DNA of 64,000 bases from an uncultured Candidatus Saccharibacteria bacterium. Lineage in GTDB: Bacteria > Patescibacteriota > Saccharimonadia > Saccharimonadales > Saccharimonadaceae. Both the position numbers and the translations under genes were made by a program. The notes beneath the pieces are model-generated. The model searched no databases. It had not been told where the DNA came from and was given only the letters and a program-made list of their open reading frames with translations. The stretch spans positions 5,304 to 69,303 of the forward strand of contig CAPFSK010000004.1 of NCBI GenBank assembly GCA_948614045.1, in the 5' to 3' direction. Positions 34,341 to 43,329 of this stretch are shown here, in pieces. Within the stretch, counting starts at the first letter, position 1. Every line of letters starts with the position of its first letter.

Positions 34341-37133
34341 CTATCTGTTATTACGGAATTTTTTATGGCGATTGTTTTTGGCCGGCTGGTTTTTAGTATT
34401 GTGTTGTTCCGAATTCGGAAGCGAAGTAGGTGAATTTGTATTTCCCTGTTCAGATTTTGAAGGTTTTTCGTCGGTTTCCGGTGTATTTGTGCTGGTCTTC
34501 TGAGCGGCGAGTGCGCCGAGGTCTTTTAAGCCGAGTCTTTCTTTACCCTCGGCAGCATTGGGCGACATTTTGAGCTTACGGAAATCGCTCTGGGGGCTGG
34601 GGGTATATTGGAATTGAGGTTTGTTCGGTTTTTGTTCGTTCCCTGCTATAGCATTACCTTCGCTACCGGCGGCGCGACCGGAATCGGATAATTCCTTTTT
34701 ATATTTTTCGGATTGCTCAATTGTGACGCGAATTTCTTCTTCGACATCCTCACGGCGACGAGAATATAGGCGACGAGAGCTTTCGACAATGCGATCAAAG
34801 TTGTCTTGTGGCGTGGTCGGGAGAGATAGGGTTGTAGCGGAGAAGGCCGGAGCTTTTTCGCCGTTAATAATCATCGAGATGACAAAATGACGGTTGTTCA
34901 TTTGTATAAGGTCGGATTGGTCAAAAACTGGCTCAAATTGCTTGGCGAGAATCGGCGCGTCGTCGGCGGAGACACGGAAAGAGATTGTCGTACCGACGTT
35001 GCCGAAGACGGCATCGCGAACCGAGTCGGTCATCTGGGAGATGTATTGGTTGGCAACGGTAAGATTAAGCCCATACTTCCTGGCTTCGGAAAGAATGACG
35101 GCGAAGCTATCAGTAGCGAAGTTTTGGAACTCATCAACATAGAGATAGAATGGTCGGCGGTCGGCAACGTCTGGTATGTCTGAACGACTCATAGCGGCTA
35201 ACTGTACCTTCGTCACTAAGAATGCGCCAAGAATACCAGCATTGTCTTCGCCGATAAGCCCTTTACTAAGGTTTACGACGAGGATTTTGCCTTCATCCAT
35301 GATTTTGCGGACATTGAAGCTGGATTTTGGCTGACCGATAATGTTGCGAATAATTGGGTTGGCAGTGAAAGCGCCGACCTTGTTCAAGACTGGTGCGATA
35401 CTTTCATTAACTTGTTTTTCGTTCCATTGGCCGAACTCGTGTTTCCAGAACTGTAAAACTGTGACGTCGCGGCAATAATCTAGAGTTTCCTTACGAAAAT
35501 CTTTATCAGTTAGAATCCGAGAAATATCTAGTAGCGTTGTTTCGGGGCGATCAAGCAGGGCCAATAAGGTATATCTTAAAATATGCTCAAGTCGTGGGCC
35601 CCAAGAATCTCCGAACATACGTTTCAAAACGCCGATGACTTCGGAACAGACGTTTGGTTTGCGGGCGGGATCGTCGAGTTCGAGCGGATTAAAGGCAACT
35701 GGGTAAGCAGTGTCGGCTGGGTTGAAGTAGACGACGTCTTGGATACGATGTTCGGGAACGAAGCGCAAGTTATTGATAGCGAAGTCGCCGTGCGGATCAA
35801 TAATGCAGTAACCTTGGTTATAAAATACATCACTTAGTGCAAATAGCTCGAGCATGCCGCTTTTACCAGCGCCAGTTTGCCCGATGATATAGACGTGACG
35901 GCTACGGTCGCGACGATACATGCCGAATTGGTGATTAATGCCACGGAAATTCGTAAGGCCGAAAGCGGAGATATTCTCGTCGTGCGCGGGGTCACCAGTG
36001 ACAAGCGGTAATTTAGCGGGTGGTTCGGCGGTTTTTGAGCTAGCCCAGACGATATTTGGAGTTTCGACGCTGGTGTGTGGTAAATGATAGACGCTGGCAA
36101 GTTCAGAAATATTAAGGATAAAACCGCGAGTGTTGAACTGGCGCATCTTGTAAGCGTCGAGATCTTCCATCTTAAAGCTGCCGCCAGTGAGATGGAAACC
36201 GTTGAGGTTGGTCGAGTTATATTGTTTGAACGTACCGACTAGAGCTTGCATGTTTAACTTAGCATTAGTCTGGTCGTTGCCGAGATAAGTCAAGCGGATT
36301 TTGACTTCGTAACCGAGCTTAGTGGCTTTTTCTTCGGCTTTGGCGATGCGAGTTTTGTCGCGTTCGGAAAGTTCGGCCTTTTCGCCATTAGTGCCGCCGG
36401 TAGGAGGCTGGAAAAGCGCGCTAAAGATACCAATAATCCATTTCCAATCAATACCGCCACTGCTGTTGCCGCCACCGAATAATTTATTGCCACTTTTGAC
36501 CTTTTGCACCCAGCGGTCTGTGGTTTTCTTGTGCCAGTCGTCGGGAATTGGGCGAGTGAGAATTTGGATCCAAAGTTCCTCGGAATTATCAGGGTTGAGT
36601 TTCGCTAAAGTACCGGTAATACCGGCTAGTGGGTCGACTTCAAAGTTCTCGAAAGTCTTAATCGGTAAAGCTTCGTTTTCAGTTAAATCGAGCTCGGCGG
36701 TATAGACGACGGGGTATTTCGTGCGGTCGTCAACATAATCGTCATCCATTTTGTAGATTTGGACAGTTGGGTATTGGGCGTAAATTTGCCCCTCGACGAA
36801 GCTCTGGAGGATTTTTGGCACCCAGACGTAGAAGCGAATTTGTCCGCCAGTCGAAACAATCTCAAAGCTCAGATGTTCTTGGACGCCATTGGAATTCTGT
36901 AATTCAGCCTTGTCACGTAGGATACCATGTAAGCTAGCGAAAAGTTGTTCGGCAGCAAGTTCCTTCTTGTCGTTGGCGCGCGGGATTTCGAGCATGAGGA
37001 GGACTGAATCGACATTGAGAACTTTTAGGCGGTTGAGTTTCTTGTAATTACGATAAGTCAAAAAGCCAAGGATGGCGACTAGCGGAATCCAAACAATGGG
37101 TTGAATGATAAATTGTACAATTTGCGAAAACAT
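34341..37133 (-). CDS. Type IV secretion/conjugation ATPase, VirD4/TraC-like
   Basis: 930 residues. N-terminal membrane segment (about 8-27), a large variable domain, then the motor domain with Walker A GQTGAGKS near 420 and Walker B LYVDEFQNF near 665, IDPHGDF and a sensor region ending in ISFRVSADDAPILAKQF. The last 150 residues are disordered and rich in Asn, Lys and Ser. Such ATPases are widespread in CPR genomes and may power type IV secretion or DNA uptake in host contact. It lies 11 nt from the next gene of this minus-strand operon. Confidence 0.85.
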   Translation of the reverse strand: MFSQIVQFIIQPIVWIPLVAILGFLTYRNYKKLNRLKVLNVDSVLLMLEIPRANDKKELAAEQLFASLHGILRDKAELQNSNGVQEHLSFEIVSTGGQIRFYVWVPKILQSFVEGQIYAQYPTVQIYKMDDDYVDDRTKYPVVYTAELDLTENEALPIKTFENFEVDPLAGITGTLAKLNPDNSEELWIQILTRPIPDDWHKKTTDRWVQKVKSGNKLFGGGNSSGGIDWKWIIGIFSALFQPPTGGTNGEKAELSERDKTRIAKAEEKATKLGYEVKIRLTYLGNDQTNAKLNMQALVGTFKQYNSTNLNGFHLTGGSFKMEDLDAYKMRQFNTRGFILNISELASVYHLPHTSVETPNIVWASSKTAEPPAKLPLVTGDPAHDENISAFGLTNFRGINHQFGMYRRDRSRHVYIIGQTGAGKSGMLELFALSDVFYNQGYCIIDPHGDFAINNLRFVPEHRIQDVVYFNPADTAYPVAFNPLELDDPARKPNVCSEVIGVLKRMFGDSWGPRLEHILRYTLLALLDRPETTLLDISRILTDKDFRKETLDYCRDVTVLQFWKHEFGQWNEKQVNESIAPVLNKVGAFTANPIIRNIIGQPKSSFNVRKIMDEGKILVVNLSKGLIGEDNAGILGAFLVTKVQLAAMSRSDIPDVADRRPFYLYVDEFQNFATDSFAVILSEARKYGLNLTVANQYISQMTDSVRDAVFGNVGTTISFRVSADDAPILAKQFEPVFDQSDLIQMNNRHFVISMIINGEKAPAFSATTLSLPTTPQDNFDRIVESSRRLYSRRREDVEEEIRVTIEQSEKYKKELSDSGRAAGSEGNAIAGNEQKPNKPQFQYTPSPQSDFRKLKMSPNAAEGKERLGLKDLGALAAQKTSTNTPETDEKPSKSEQGNTNSPTSLPNSEQHNTKNQPAKNNRHKKFRNNR

Positions 37134-37168
37134 ATACCTTTATTATAGCATAAACGCCAGCGATAAAG

Positions 37169-38209
37169 CTATTTGTTGCTGGCGGCGAGAGTGTACGAAT
37201 CTTTGTCGACTTTGTCGAAGAGCTGCTTGTTTTGTAGGTTGAGCAAAACGGTAGTTTCTTTGACTTTGCGCGCGTGCAAGACGCGTTTAACGATCTCTTC
37301 GCGAGTGAGCGGTTCGCCAGCTTCTTTCAGAATGTCAGTAATAATGTCGGCGACCGTTCCCTTGCGGTAGCCCCAAGAGCTAAGGGCATAAATCCCCCGT
37401 CCGATAAGCACGAATCTTGAATCTTTGATTAGTTCATTATGAATGGCTTGGATTGTGACGTTCTTGCGACGAAAATCGGACTTAGAAATTGCTTCGGCGA
37501 TGTCGGAGAAGTGCATTGGTTCTTTCTTGGCTTCGAGAACGACGAAGATTTTATCGCGAATATTGCGCGGATTGACGGTTGGCCACTTAGCGAGGCCCCA
37601 GAGACCGTTCAAGGAAGCGAGTAACTTAGAAATAGACGCGACGGCTTTGATATGGTCTGGATGTTCATAATCTAGCGCAGCGTCAAGTTCGTCAATTGTC
37701 ATTGGTTTCTTGTTTTTCTTGATTACAGTGACAATTTCGTCGACGCGGGCGTGAATCGTCTTCGCATCTCCGTATTCGGCGATGCCGATAGCAGCATGAT
37801 ATAAGTCATTTTCGTCGATAGCGGTGAGGTTTTTTGAAATTGAAGCGATAAAGGTGAGCTTCGCGCGTTCAGCGGGGCTAGCCTTATGACCATAAAGACG
37901 GTCGGCGAGGTCAGCTGTACGGGCGACGCGGCCGAGTTCAGTCAGGTTGCGGATAATCAGCTTTTCCGCGGCGGCGAGGTCTTCAATTTGGCCCTCTTCG
38001 GCCCCAATACGCAAACGTACGAGGATTGCCTTTTCGAGTTGGCGAACGCGTTCGCGTGTGATATTTAGTAATTCCCCGATTTGCTCAAGTGTTTCTTTTT
38101 GACCGGAAAGCCCAAAGCGTCGCGAGATAATTTCGCGTTCGCGATCCTGTTCAATGATATTTAGACTACCCTTAATGGCGTTTTCGATAGTGCTGGCGTG
38201 CTGATCCAT
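37169..38209 (-). CDS. Sigma-70 region-4 protein with HARE-HTH C-terminus
   Basis: 346 residues. Residues ~20-75 match sigma region 4 (REREIISRRFGLSG..., LEQIGELLNITRERVRQLE). Regions 1-3 are absent, so it cannot replace a full sigma factor. The C-terminal half contains a HARE-HTH-like domain (FVVLEAKKEPMHFSDIAEAI) as in the RNA polymerase delta subunit, and a second similar repeat near the end. It probably modulates transcription by contacting polymerase or DNA. A TGCTATCAT box lies about 60 nt upstream; AAGGGA precedes the ATG. Confidence 0.78.
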   Translation of the reverse strand: MDQHASTIENAIKGSLNIIEQDREREIISRRFGLSGQKETLEQIGELLNITRERVRQLEKAILVRLRIGAEEGQIEDLAAAEKLIIRNLTELGRVARTADLADRLYGHKASPAERAKLTFIASISKNLTAIDENDLYHAAIGIAEYGDAKTIHARVDEIVTVIKKNKKPMTIDELDAALDYEHPDHIKAVASISKLLASLNGLWGLAKWPTVNPRNIRDKIFVVLEAKKEPMHFSDIAEAISKSDFRRKNVTIQAIHNELIKDSRFVLIGRGIYALSSWGYRKGTVADIITDILKEAGEPLTREEIVKRVLHARKVKETTVLLNLQNKQLFDKVDKDSYTLAASNK

Positions 38210-38411
38210 CAAGATTCCCTTCGTTCCCCTTCACCCTATGTAATAGTTGATATTAAATTATTTACTTTATGATAGCATATTTTCGTGTTAGAGTCAACAG
38301 CTGAAATTCACTTTCGGTCAACTTTCTATGATTTATTATAGCACAATTCGGTCGTTTCGGAGAAACTTTTGGCACAAAGTTTTTATGCTTGCAAGTATAT
38401 GATATGAAAAA

Positions 38412-40763
38412 TTACTTCTTGACTGGAGGCTTGGTGGATTTTTGAGTTTTTTTCGCACCGGCTTTCTTAGCTGTAGTTTTAGTTGTCTTAGTACTGCTAG
38501 ATTTACGCGCGAATTTACCACGTCCTTTGGGCTTTTCGTCAAGCATTTTTTTGGCTTCTTCAAGGGTAATTTTCTTTGGGTCTTGGTCTTTCGGGATTTT
38601 GACATTGTTGAAGCGTCCTGGGCCTTTGACATATGGTCCGTAGGCGCCAATAATAATCATAATATCGCCCCAATCGGCAATAATTGAATCCATTTTTTCT
38701 TGGTAGAGTTTTTTGGCTTCGGCAAAAGTAATCGTATAAGGATCGGCGTTTTTGAGCTGAATATTATACTTCCCGGCTTTGAGGTATGGTCCAAAGGGGC
38801 CAGATGAGGCGATAATTTCGGCGCCGTCCTTAGTCTTGCCGAGGGTGCGCGGGAGGGCTGGTAGAGCGAGCTGCTTTAAGGCGGCCTCGAGAGTAACGGT
38901 TTTTTCGGTCATTCCCTTCGGTAGTGGTGCAAAGCGGGGTTTTTCGCCAGTGGTTTTTTCGTTATCTCCGAGCTGGATAAATCCACCATTGCGTCCGACC
39001 TTGGCATAAATTGGTTGACCGGTTTTCGGGTCGTTGCCGAGATGTTTAGCATTATTGTATCTGGCGGCTTCGTCGGATTTGACAACTTCTTTTTGGAACG
39101 GACCATAAAAGTCGCGGAGCATTTTGACGCGTTCGAGCTTTTTCTCGGCAATCTTGTCGAGGTCTTCTTCGATATTGGCGGTAAACTGGTAATCGACGAT
39201 ATTGTTAAAATTGTCGGTCAGAAATCCAGCCAGTAATTCGCCGATTGGCGTCGGCAACAACTTCCCTTTTGTAGAACCGGTTTTTTCGGTGGCGATGCCG
39301 CGCTCAACTTTGCCCTTTTCGAGGGTAAGTTCGATGACTTCGCGAGGTTCGCCTTCGGATTCGCCTTTGATGACATAGCCACGATTCTGAATAGCTTGCA
39401 TGATACTAGCATAAGTCGACGGGCGACCAATACCGAGCTCCTCGAGTTTCTTCACGAGTGAGCCTTCGGTGTAGCGTGCGGGTGGTTTCGCAAAGCTTTG
39501 GCGGGCGGTGATTTTTTCGGATTTCAGCGCGTCGCCAGCGGTCATAGCGGGCAATTCGTCTTCTTTTGTGCGGCCAATAACTTTTAGAAAACCGTCAAAA
39601 GTGATAACTTCGCCTTTGGCTTCAAAAAGATGTTTAGTTTCGGCGTTGTTTTTGATTTTTACAACGGTTTTTTCGGTCTGAGCCTCGGCCATTTGGGTAG
39701 CGAGGGTGCGATTGCGGATTAATTTATACAGTTTGCGTTCGTAATCATTCTTGCCGGCGATTTCCTGTTTAATATGGGTTGGGCGGATAGCTTCGTGGGC
39801 TTCTTGGGCGCCGGCAGATTTGGTCTTAAAGTTACGAACCTTGAGATAATTTTTGCCAAAATGCTCTTCGATATAACTCGCGGTCATGGCGATAGCCTGT
39901 TTGGAAAGGTTAAGACTATCGGTACGATGATAAGTAATAAGACCTGCCTGATAAAGTGCTTGGGCGGCGGTCATAGTCGTACGAGTGGAAAATCCGAGGC
40001 GGGAGTTGGCTTCAATTTGCATGCTGGCGGTTGTGAACGGTGGGGCTGGACGGCGGACACCGGGGCTAGTAGTAATATCGGAAACTTCAAAATCGGCACT
40101 AGCGATTTTTTCGAGATAGTTCTCGGCGGTTTTTTCGGTATCAAACGTATGGTCAAGGGTTGCGGCAACTTCGTCCTTATCTTTGGTCGAGAATTTACCA
40201 GTAACTTTGAACTTCGCGGAGCTGGCAAACTTTTCGATTTCCTGTTCGCGCTCGACGACGAGGCGGAGAGCAGGACTTTGGACGCGGCCGGCAGAAATCG
40301 CGCCGGGGACTTTTTTGCGGACAACACCGGAGAGATCATAACCGACGAGCATGTCGAGGGTTTGGCGAGCCTGTTGGCTGGAGACCATCGCCATGTCAAC
40401 GGTGCGCGGATTTTGAATGGCGGCTTCGAGGGCGGGCTTGGTAATCTCGTGAAAAGTAATACGTTTAGTGTTTTTTGGTAATTTTAAGACTTCCATGAGA
40501 TGCCAAGAAATTGCCTCGCCTTCGCGGTCTTCATCGGTCGCTAGCCAGACGGCGTCGGCTTCCTTGGCGGATTTTTTGAGTTCGGAGATAATTTTTTTGT
40601 GATCGGGGTCGATTTCGTAAGTAACGTCAAAGGTATCTTTGTCGACGTGAGTATCCTTGCGAATATGCCCGACAGAGGCCAGAACATGGAAATCCTTACC
40701 GAGATACTTCTCGATAGTATGGGCTTTGGCCGGAGACTCGACGATAACTAAGTTTTTTGACAT
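38412..40763 (-). CDS. topA: DNA topoisomerase I
   Basis: 783 residues: Toprim domain at the N-terminus (MSKNLVIVESPAKAHTIEKY, DEDREGEAI), catalytic Tyr in ITYHRTDSLNLS, and repeat C-terminal domains of the ASSGPFGPYLKAG type instead of zinc fingers, ending in a Lys-rich tail. Relaxes negative supercoils. TATACT or TATAAT boxes lie 2-9 nt before the ATG, so it is probably leaderless. Confidence 0.94.
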   Translation of the reverse strand: MSKNLVIVESPAKAHTIEKYLGKDFHVLASVGHIRKDTHVDKDTFDVTYEIDPDHKKIISELKKSAKEADAVWLATDEDREGEAISWHLMEVLKLPKNTKRITFHEITKPALEAAIQNPRTVDMAMVSSQQARQTLDMLVGYDLSGVVRKKVPGAISAGRVQSPALRLVVEREQEIEKFASSAKFKVTGKFSTKDKDEVAATLDHTFDTEKTAENYLEKIASADFEVSDITTSPGVRRPAPPFTTASMQIEANSRLGFSTRTTMTAAQALYQAGLITYHRTDSLNLSKQAIAMTASYIEEHFGKNYLKVRNFKTKSAGAQEAHEAIRPTHIKQEIAGKNDYERKLYKLIRNRTLATQMAEAQTEKTVVKIKNNAETKHLFEAKGEVITFDGFLKVIGRTKEDELPAMTAGDALKSEKITARQSFAKPPARYTEGSLVKKLEELGIGRPSTYASIMQAIQNRGYVIKGESEGEPREVIELTLEKGKVERGIATEKTGSTKGKLLPTPIGELLAGFLTDNFNNIVDYQFTANIEEDLDKIAEKKLERVKMLRDFYGPFQKEVVKSDEAARYNNAKHLGNDPKTGQPIYAKVGRNGGFIQLGDNEKTTGEKPRFAPLPKGMTEKTVTLEAALKQLALPALPRTLGKTKDGAEIIASSGPFGPYLKAGKYNIQLKNADPYTITFAEAKKLYQEKMDSIIADWGDIMIIIGAYGPYVKGPGRFNNVKIPKDQDPKKITLEEAKKMLDEKPKGRGKFARKSSSTKTTKTTAKKAGAKKTQKSTKPPVKK

Positions 40764-40869
40764 ATATTATATAGTATAACATGAGTGTCAAATCTTTTCC
40801 TTGAAAAGCTTTGCTGCTTGCGTCGCTCGAAAAAAGAAATTTAGTTTAATGGGTCGGAGGCGAAAAAAT

Positions 40870-40890
40870 GCTCCTGACTAGGCCAGGAGC
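40870..40890 (-). terminator. Terminator of the 40915-41163 gene
   Basis: GCTCCTG / CAGGAGC stem with a T run on the minus strand (A run 40863-40868 on plus). Confidence 0.85.
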
Positions 40891-40914
40891 GAAAAACGAC
40901 TTGATTTTAGTGGG

Positions 40915-41163
40915 TTAACGATAGGTTAATGCCATGCTGTGGCGGCGCATTTCTTCGGTATGCTCAGCCATGATTTGACTCATTCTACGCATTTCCTGTG
41001 TATGTTCATCAAGAGCCGTAGTGAGTGTCTTGATTGCGGAGATTCCGCCGCAGTCCAAGATATTGTTGAGATTGGGTATAGCTGAGCCGCGGTCGCTTGC
41101 GAGCATGTCGTTTAATCTTTTTAGTTCTTCTGCTAAGTCTGCTTTTTTCTCTGTTCCTGCCAT
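40915..41163 (-). CDS. Small helical protein of unknown function
   Basis: 82 residues from ATG 41161-41163, set by GGAGGAAT upstream (in-frame codons before it belong to the leader). Amphipathic helices with the repeat HTQEMRRMSQIMAEHTEEMRRHS suggest a coiled-coil dimer. No family recognised. It has a consensus promoter, a ~160-nt leader with two overlapping palindromes, and its own terminator, so it is a tightly organised single-gene unit. Confidence 0.65.
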   Translation of the reverse strand: MAGTEKKADLAEELKRLNDMLASDRGSAIPNLNNILDCGGISAIKTLTTALDEHTQEMRRMSQIMAEHTEEMRRHSMALTYR

Positions 41164-41207
41164 AATTCTGATTCCTCCATTTTTCTGAATATTCGGTGTT
41201 CTCTGGG

Positions 41208-41246
41208 TTATGCCGTACGGCATAAAAAGTCCTAGGACTTTTTATG
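41208..41246. promoter_or_regulatory. Two overlapping perfect palindromes in the leader of the 41163 gene
   Basis: An 18-bp palindrome (41208-41225, TTATGCCGTACGGCATAA) and a 26-bp palindrome (41221-41246, centre AAGTCCTAGGACTT) overlap by five nt and have no unpaired loop. They lie between promoter and start codon. As DNA they look like operators; as RNA the two hairpins would exclude each other. Confidence 0.7.
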
Positions 41247-41323
41247 GAAATTAAGCTCGTTTATCGACTACTAAAATCTAGCCAATTTTATAAGATGCAA
41301 GAGCTTAGTTACTCCATATTTTC

Positions 41324-41352
41324 ATTGTAGCATACTTATGTAAAAAAGTCAA
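41324..41352 (-). promoter_or_regulatory. Promoter of the 40915-41163 gene
   Basis: On the minus strand TTGACT (41347-41352), 17-nt spacer ending ATGC, TACAAT (41324-41329). Confidence 0.8.
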
Positions 41353-41379
41353 TACTAATTATGTTAATCTTACGGTTTT

Positions 41380-41768
41380 TCAATATGGTTTTGTAGTAGC
41401 GAAAACACCAAATAGCCCCAGAGGTCTAGGTAAGGGTGGGCATCACCTAATTTTCTGGGGCTATTTGACCCTATAACGCATCGCTTTTCGACTCCGGTGA
41501 CCCAGAAGCGCGACCCACCTCACACAAACACGGGGCCCGCCGGTTATAGGGATTGCTATGCCTTCGAAACGGTCCTAAAAGTGGAGGTAATACTTACAGT
41601 CGACAACCTTAGAAGAAATTGTCAACCCTAGGGGTTTCAAAAGCACGCAATTTCTGCTAGTCTAGAGCTAAGCTCCGCGACTAACTGAAATTATGATTTA
41701 TTTAGGTACAGTTGGAGTCGTTCACTCTAACTAATAAGCATTATAGCACACGGAGTAATAAATGTCAA
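41380..41768 (-). ncRNA. Candidate structured RNA divergent from dprA, with consensus promoter
   Basis: Minus-strand promoter TTGACA (41763-41768, inside the first dprA codons), 17 nt ending GTGTGC, TATAAT (41740-41745). About 350 nt downstream are dense in hairpins: AGAAATTG / CAATTTCT, TAGTC / GACTA around GAGC-TTA-GCTC, CCCTATAAC / GTTATAGGG, and a perfect 14-bp stem CAAATAGCCCCAGA / TCTGGGGCTATTTG (41409-41468 region). No open frame of note. The RNase P motif GAGGAAAGTCC and the tmRNA T-arm/CCA end are not found. Family unknown. Confidence 0.6.
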
Positions 41769-42721
41769 CACTTTTTTCACAAAAAACTTTAAAAAACAAT
41801 GAAATTCGACCCCAAGAAGCGGATTTTACAGAGGTGTTAGAGACCATTGCGGTTACGCCTAAAAAGTTGTATTTCTATGGAAAAATGCCGGAAAATCGGT
41901 TAAAATTGGGTACGAAAAGGACCTATGAGCGGCCGAAAAGTTTGGCGATTGTCGGGACGCGGCGGCCGACGAAATATGGCGAAGAAATTGCCTATAAATT
42001 GGCTTTTGAAGCGGCGAAGCGTGGGGCGGTGGTGGTGTCGGGGTTGGCATACGGGATCGATTCGGTGGCGCATCGGGGTGCGTTGGATGCGGGCGGAGTG
42101 ACGGTGGCGGTGCTAGGGACGCCGATTGATGAAATCTACCCGCGGACACATGTAGGGCTGGCGGAGAGGATTGTCGAAGCGGGTGGGTGCGTGATGAGTG
42201 AAGTTCCGGCGGGAACGGAGACGGGCGAGGAGTATGTTCCGGGGAGAAAATACTATCAGAAGACCTGCTTTTTGGAGCGGAATCGGATTATTTCGGGTTT
42301 GGCGGATATTGTAGTGATACCAGAGGCGGCGGAGCGAAGTGGGTCGTTGAATACGGCGGCGCATGCACTGGAACAGGGGCGGGAGGTGTTTGCGGTGCCG
42401 GGGGATATTGGACGGCCGTTGTCGAAGGGTTGTAATAGGTTGATTCGGCAAGGTGCGACGCCGTATTTGGACCTGGAAGATGTCTTAAATTTATTGTTCC
42501 CTCCTCAGCGAAAACGTAAGGTGGCGCAGGCGGAGCTATTGTTCGGCGATACGGAGATAGAGACGAGTTTGTTGAGGGTTTTGGCGGCGGGAGTGCGAGA
42601 TGGAGAGGAGATACTCTCGCGAGGCGAGGTTTCGACGCGGGATTTTAATCAAGCAATGACGATGCTGGAGATCAAGGGTAGAGTGAAAGCTCTGGGTGCG
42701 AATCAATGGATGCTGGTTTAG
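41762..42721 (+). CDS. dprA: DNA processing protein DprA
   Basis: 319 residues. Rossmann-like core: KSLAIVGTRRPTKYGEEIAYKLA, GLAYGIDSVAHRGAL, VAVLGTPIDEIYPR, SEVPAG, RNRIISGLADIVVIPEAAERSGSLNTA and VFAVPGDI. DprA loads RecA on incoming single strands in natural transformation. The C-terminus has a short winged-helix-like part. GGAG precedes the ATG. The promoter of the divergent RNA overlaps its 5' end. Confidence 0.93.
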   Translation: MSTLFSQKTLKNNEIRPQEADFTEVLETIAVTPKKLYFYGKMPENRLKLGTKRTYERPKSLAIVGTRRPTKYGEEIAYKLAFEAAKRGAVVVSGLAYGIDSVAHRGALDAGGVTVAVLGTPIDEIYPRTHVGLAERIVEAGGCVMSEVPAGTETGEEYVPGRKYYQKTCFLERNRIISGLADIVVIPEAAERSGSLNTAAHALEQGREVFAVPGDIGRPLSKGCNRLIRQGATPYLDLEDVLNLLFPPQRKRKVAQAELLFGDTEIETSLLRVLAAGVRDGEEILSRGEVSTRDFNQAMTMLEIKGRVKALGANQWMLV

Positions 42722-42735
42722 AATTGATATGAAAA

Positions 42736-42768
42736 ATGCGCTTCTTCCCCTTTGGGGTTGAAGCGCAT
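42736..42768. terminator. Convergent terminator between dprA and the 42788 gene
   Basis: ATGCGCTTC / GAAGCGCAT enclosing CCCC-TTT-GGGG; T run on the minus strand. Confidence 0.85.
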
Positions 42769-42787
42769 AGTGGATATTGGATAGGTT

Positions 42788-43195
42788 TTATGCGGTGGTT
42801 GCAGCTTGGAGAAAAAGCGTGCCAGTGTGCTTAGTAATGTCGTAGGCCATTCTGACCTGTCCTTGTTTGAGGATTTCTTCCCATGAGGCCTGTTCCGGCA
42901 GTAATTTACTGCCGTCGTCGCTACTAATACCGACGACGTGAGCATTCATGCAGATTAATTGCGTATTGAAACGACTGTAAAAATAGTCATTTAGCAACAT
43001 GAGGGCCAGACGTAATTTGCCGCAGGGTAAGTCGACATCAAATTCGGTAGGTTGAGGCTCTACGCAAATCGATGAAACGAAGTTCATGTTTTTGCGATCA
43101 GGACCAGATGTTACCGAGAAACTGTCAGATTGAGACTGCGGTGAGGTGGGTGGTGGAGTGGCCTCCGTAATACTGCTAACATTAATGTGCGACAT
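42788..43195 (-). CDS. Unknown 135-residue protein with attenuator-like leader
   Basis: A Ser/Thr/Pro-rich first third, then a compact domain (FDVDLPCGKLRLALMLLNDYFYSRF and following) without membrane segment. No family recognised. AAGGAAGG precedes the ATG. The leader contains a complete intrinsic-terminator structure (see 43225-43324), and a terminator follows, so this is a single-gene unit with probable premature-termination control. Confidence 0.6.
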   Translation of the reverse strand: MSHINVSSITEATPPPTSPQSQSDSFSVTSGPDRKNMNFVSSICVEPQPTEFDVDLPCGKLRLALMLLNDYFYSRFNTQLICMNAHVVGISSDDGSKLLPEQASWEEILKQGQVRMAYDITKHTGTLFLQAATTA

Positions 43196-43224
43196 AAAAA
43201 ATATACCTTCCTTTCGTAATATTC

Positions 43225-43324
43225 TTTCCCAATAAAAAACGATTCAGGCAAGTGCTGCCGGAATCGACGCGACTTTGGGAAACTTGCGTTTCTCTAGTAT
43301 ATTATGTAAAAGCGGAATTGTCAA
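43225..43324 (-). promoter_or_regulatory. Promoter and putative transcription attenuator
   Basis: Minus-strand TTGACA (43319-43324), 17 nt, TATACT (43296-43301). Downstream, CGATTC-c-GGCA / TGCC-t-GAATCG (43240-43266) is followed by TTTTTTATT: an intrinsic terminator before the start codon. TTTCCCAA upstream (43275-43282) is complementary to TTGGGAAA downstream (43225-43232) and would enclose or compete with it. Confidence 0.65.
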
Positions 43325-43329
43325 GCTGA

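Noticed and set aside
41380..41745. tmRNA or RNase P RNA
   Set aside because: No GAGGAAAGTCC, no T-loop with CCA end, no 5'-3' acceptor pairing; kept as unidentified RNA.
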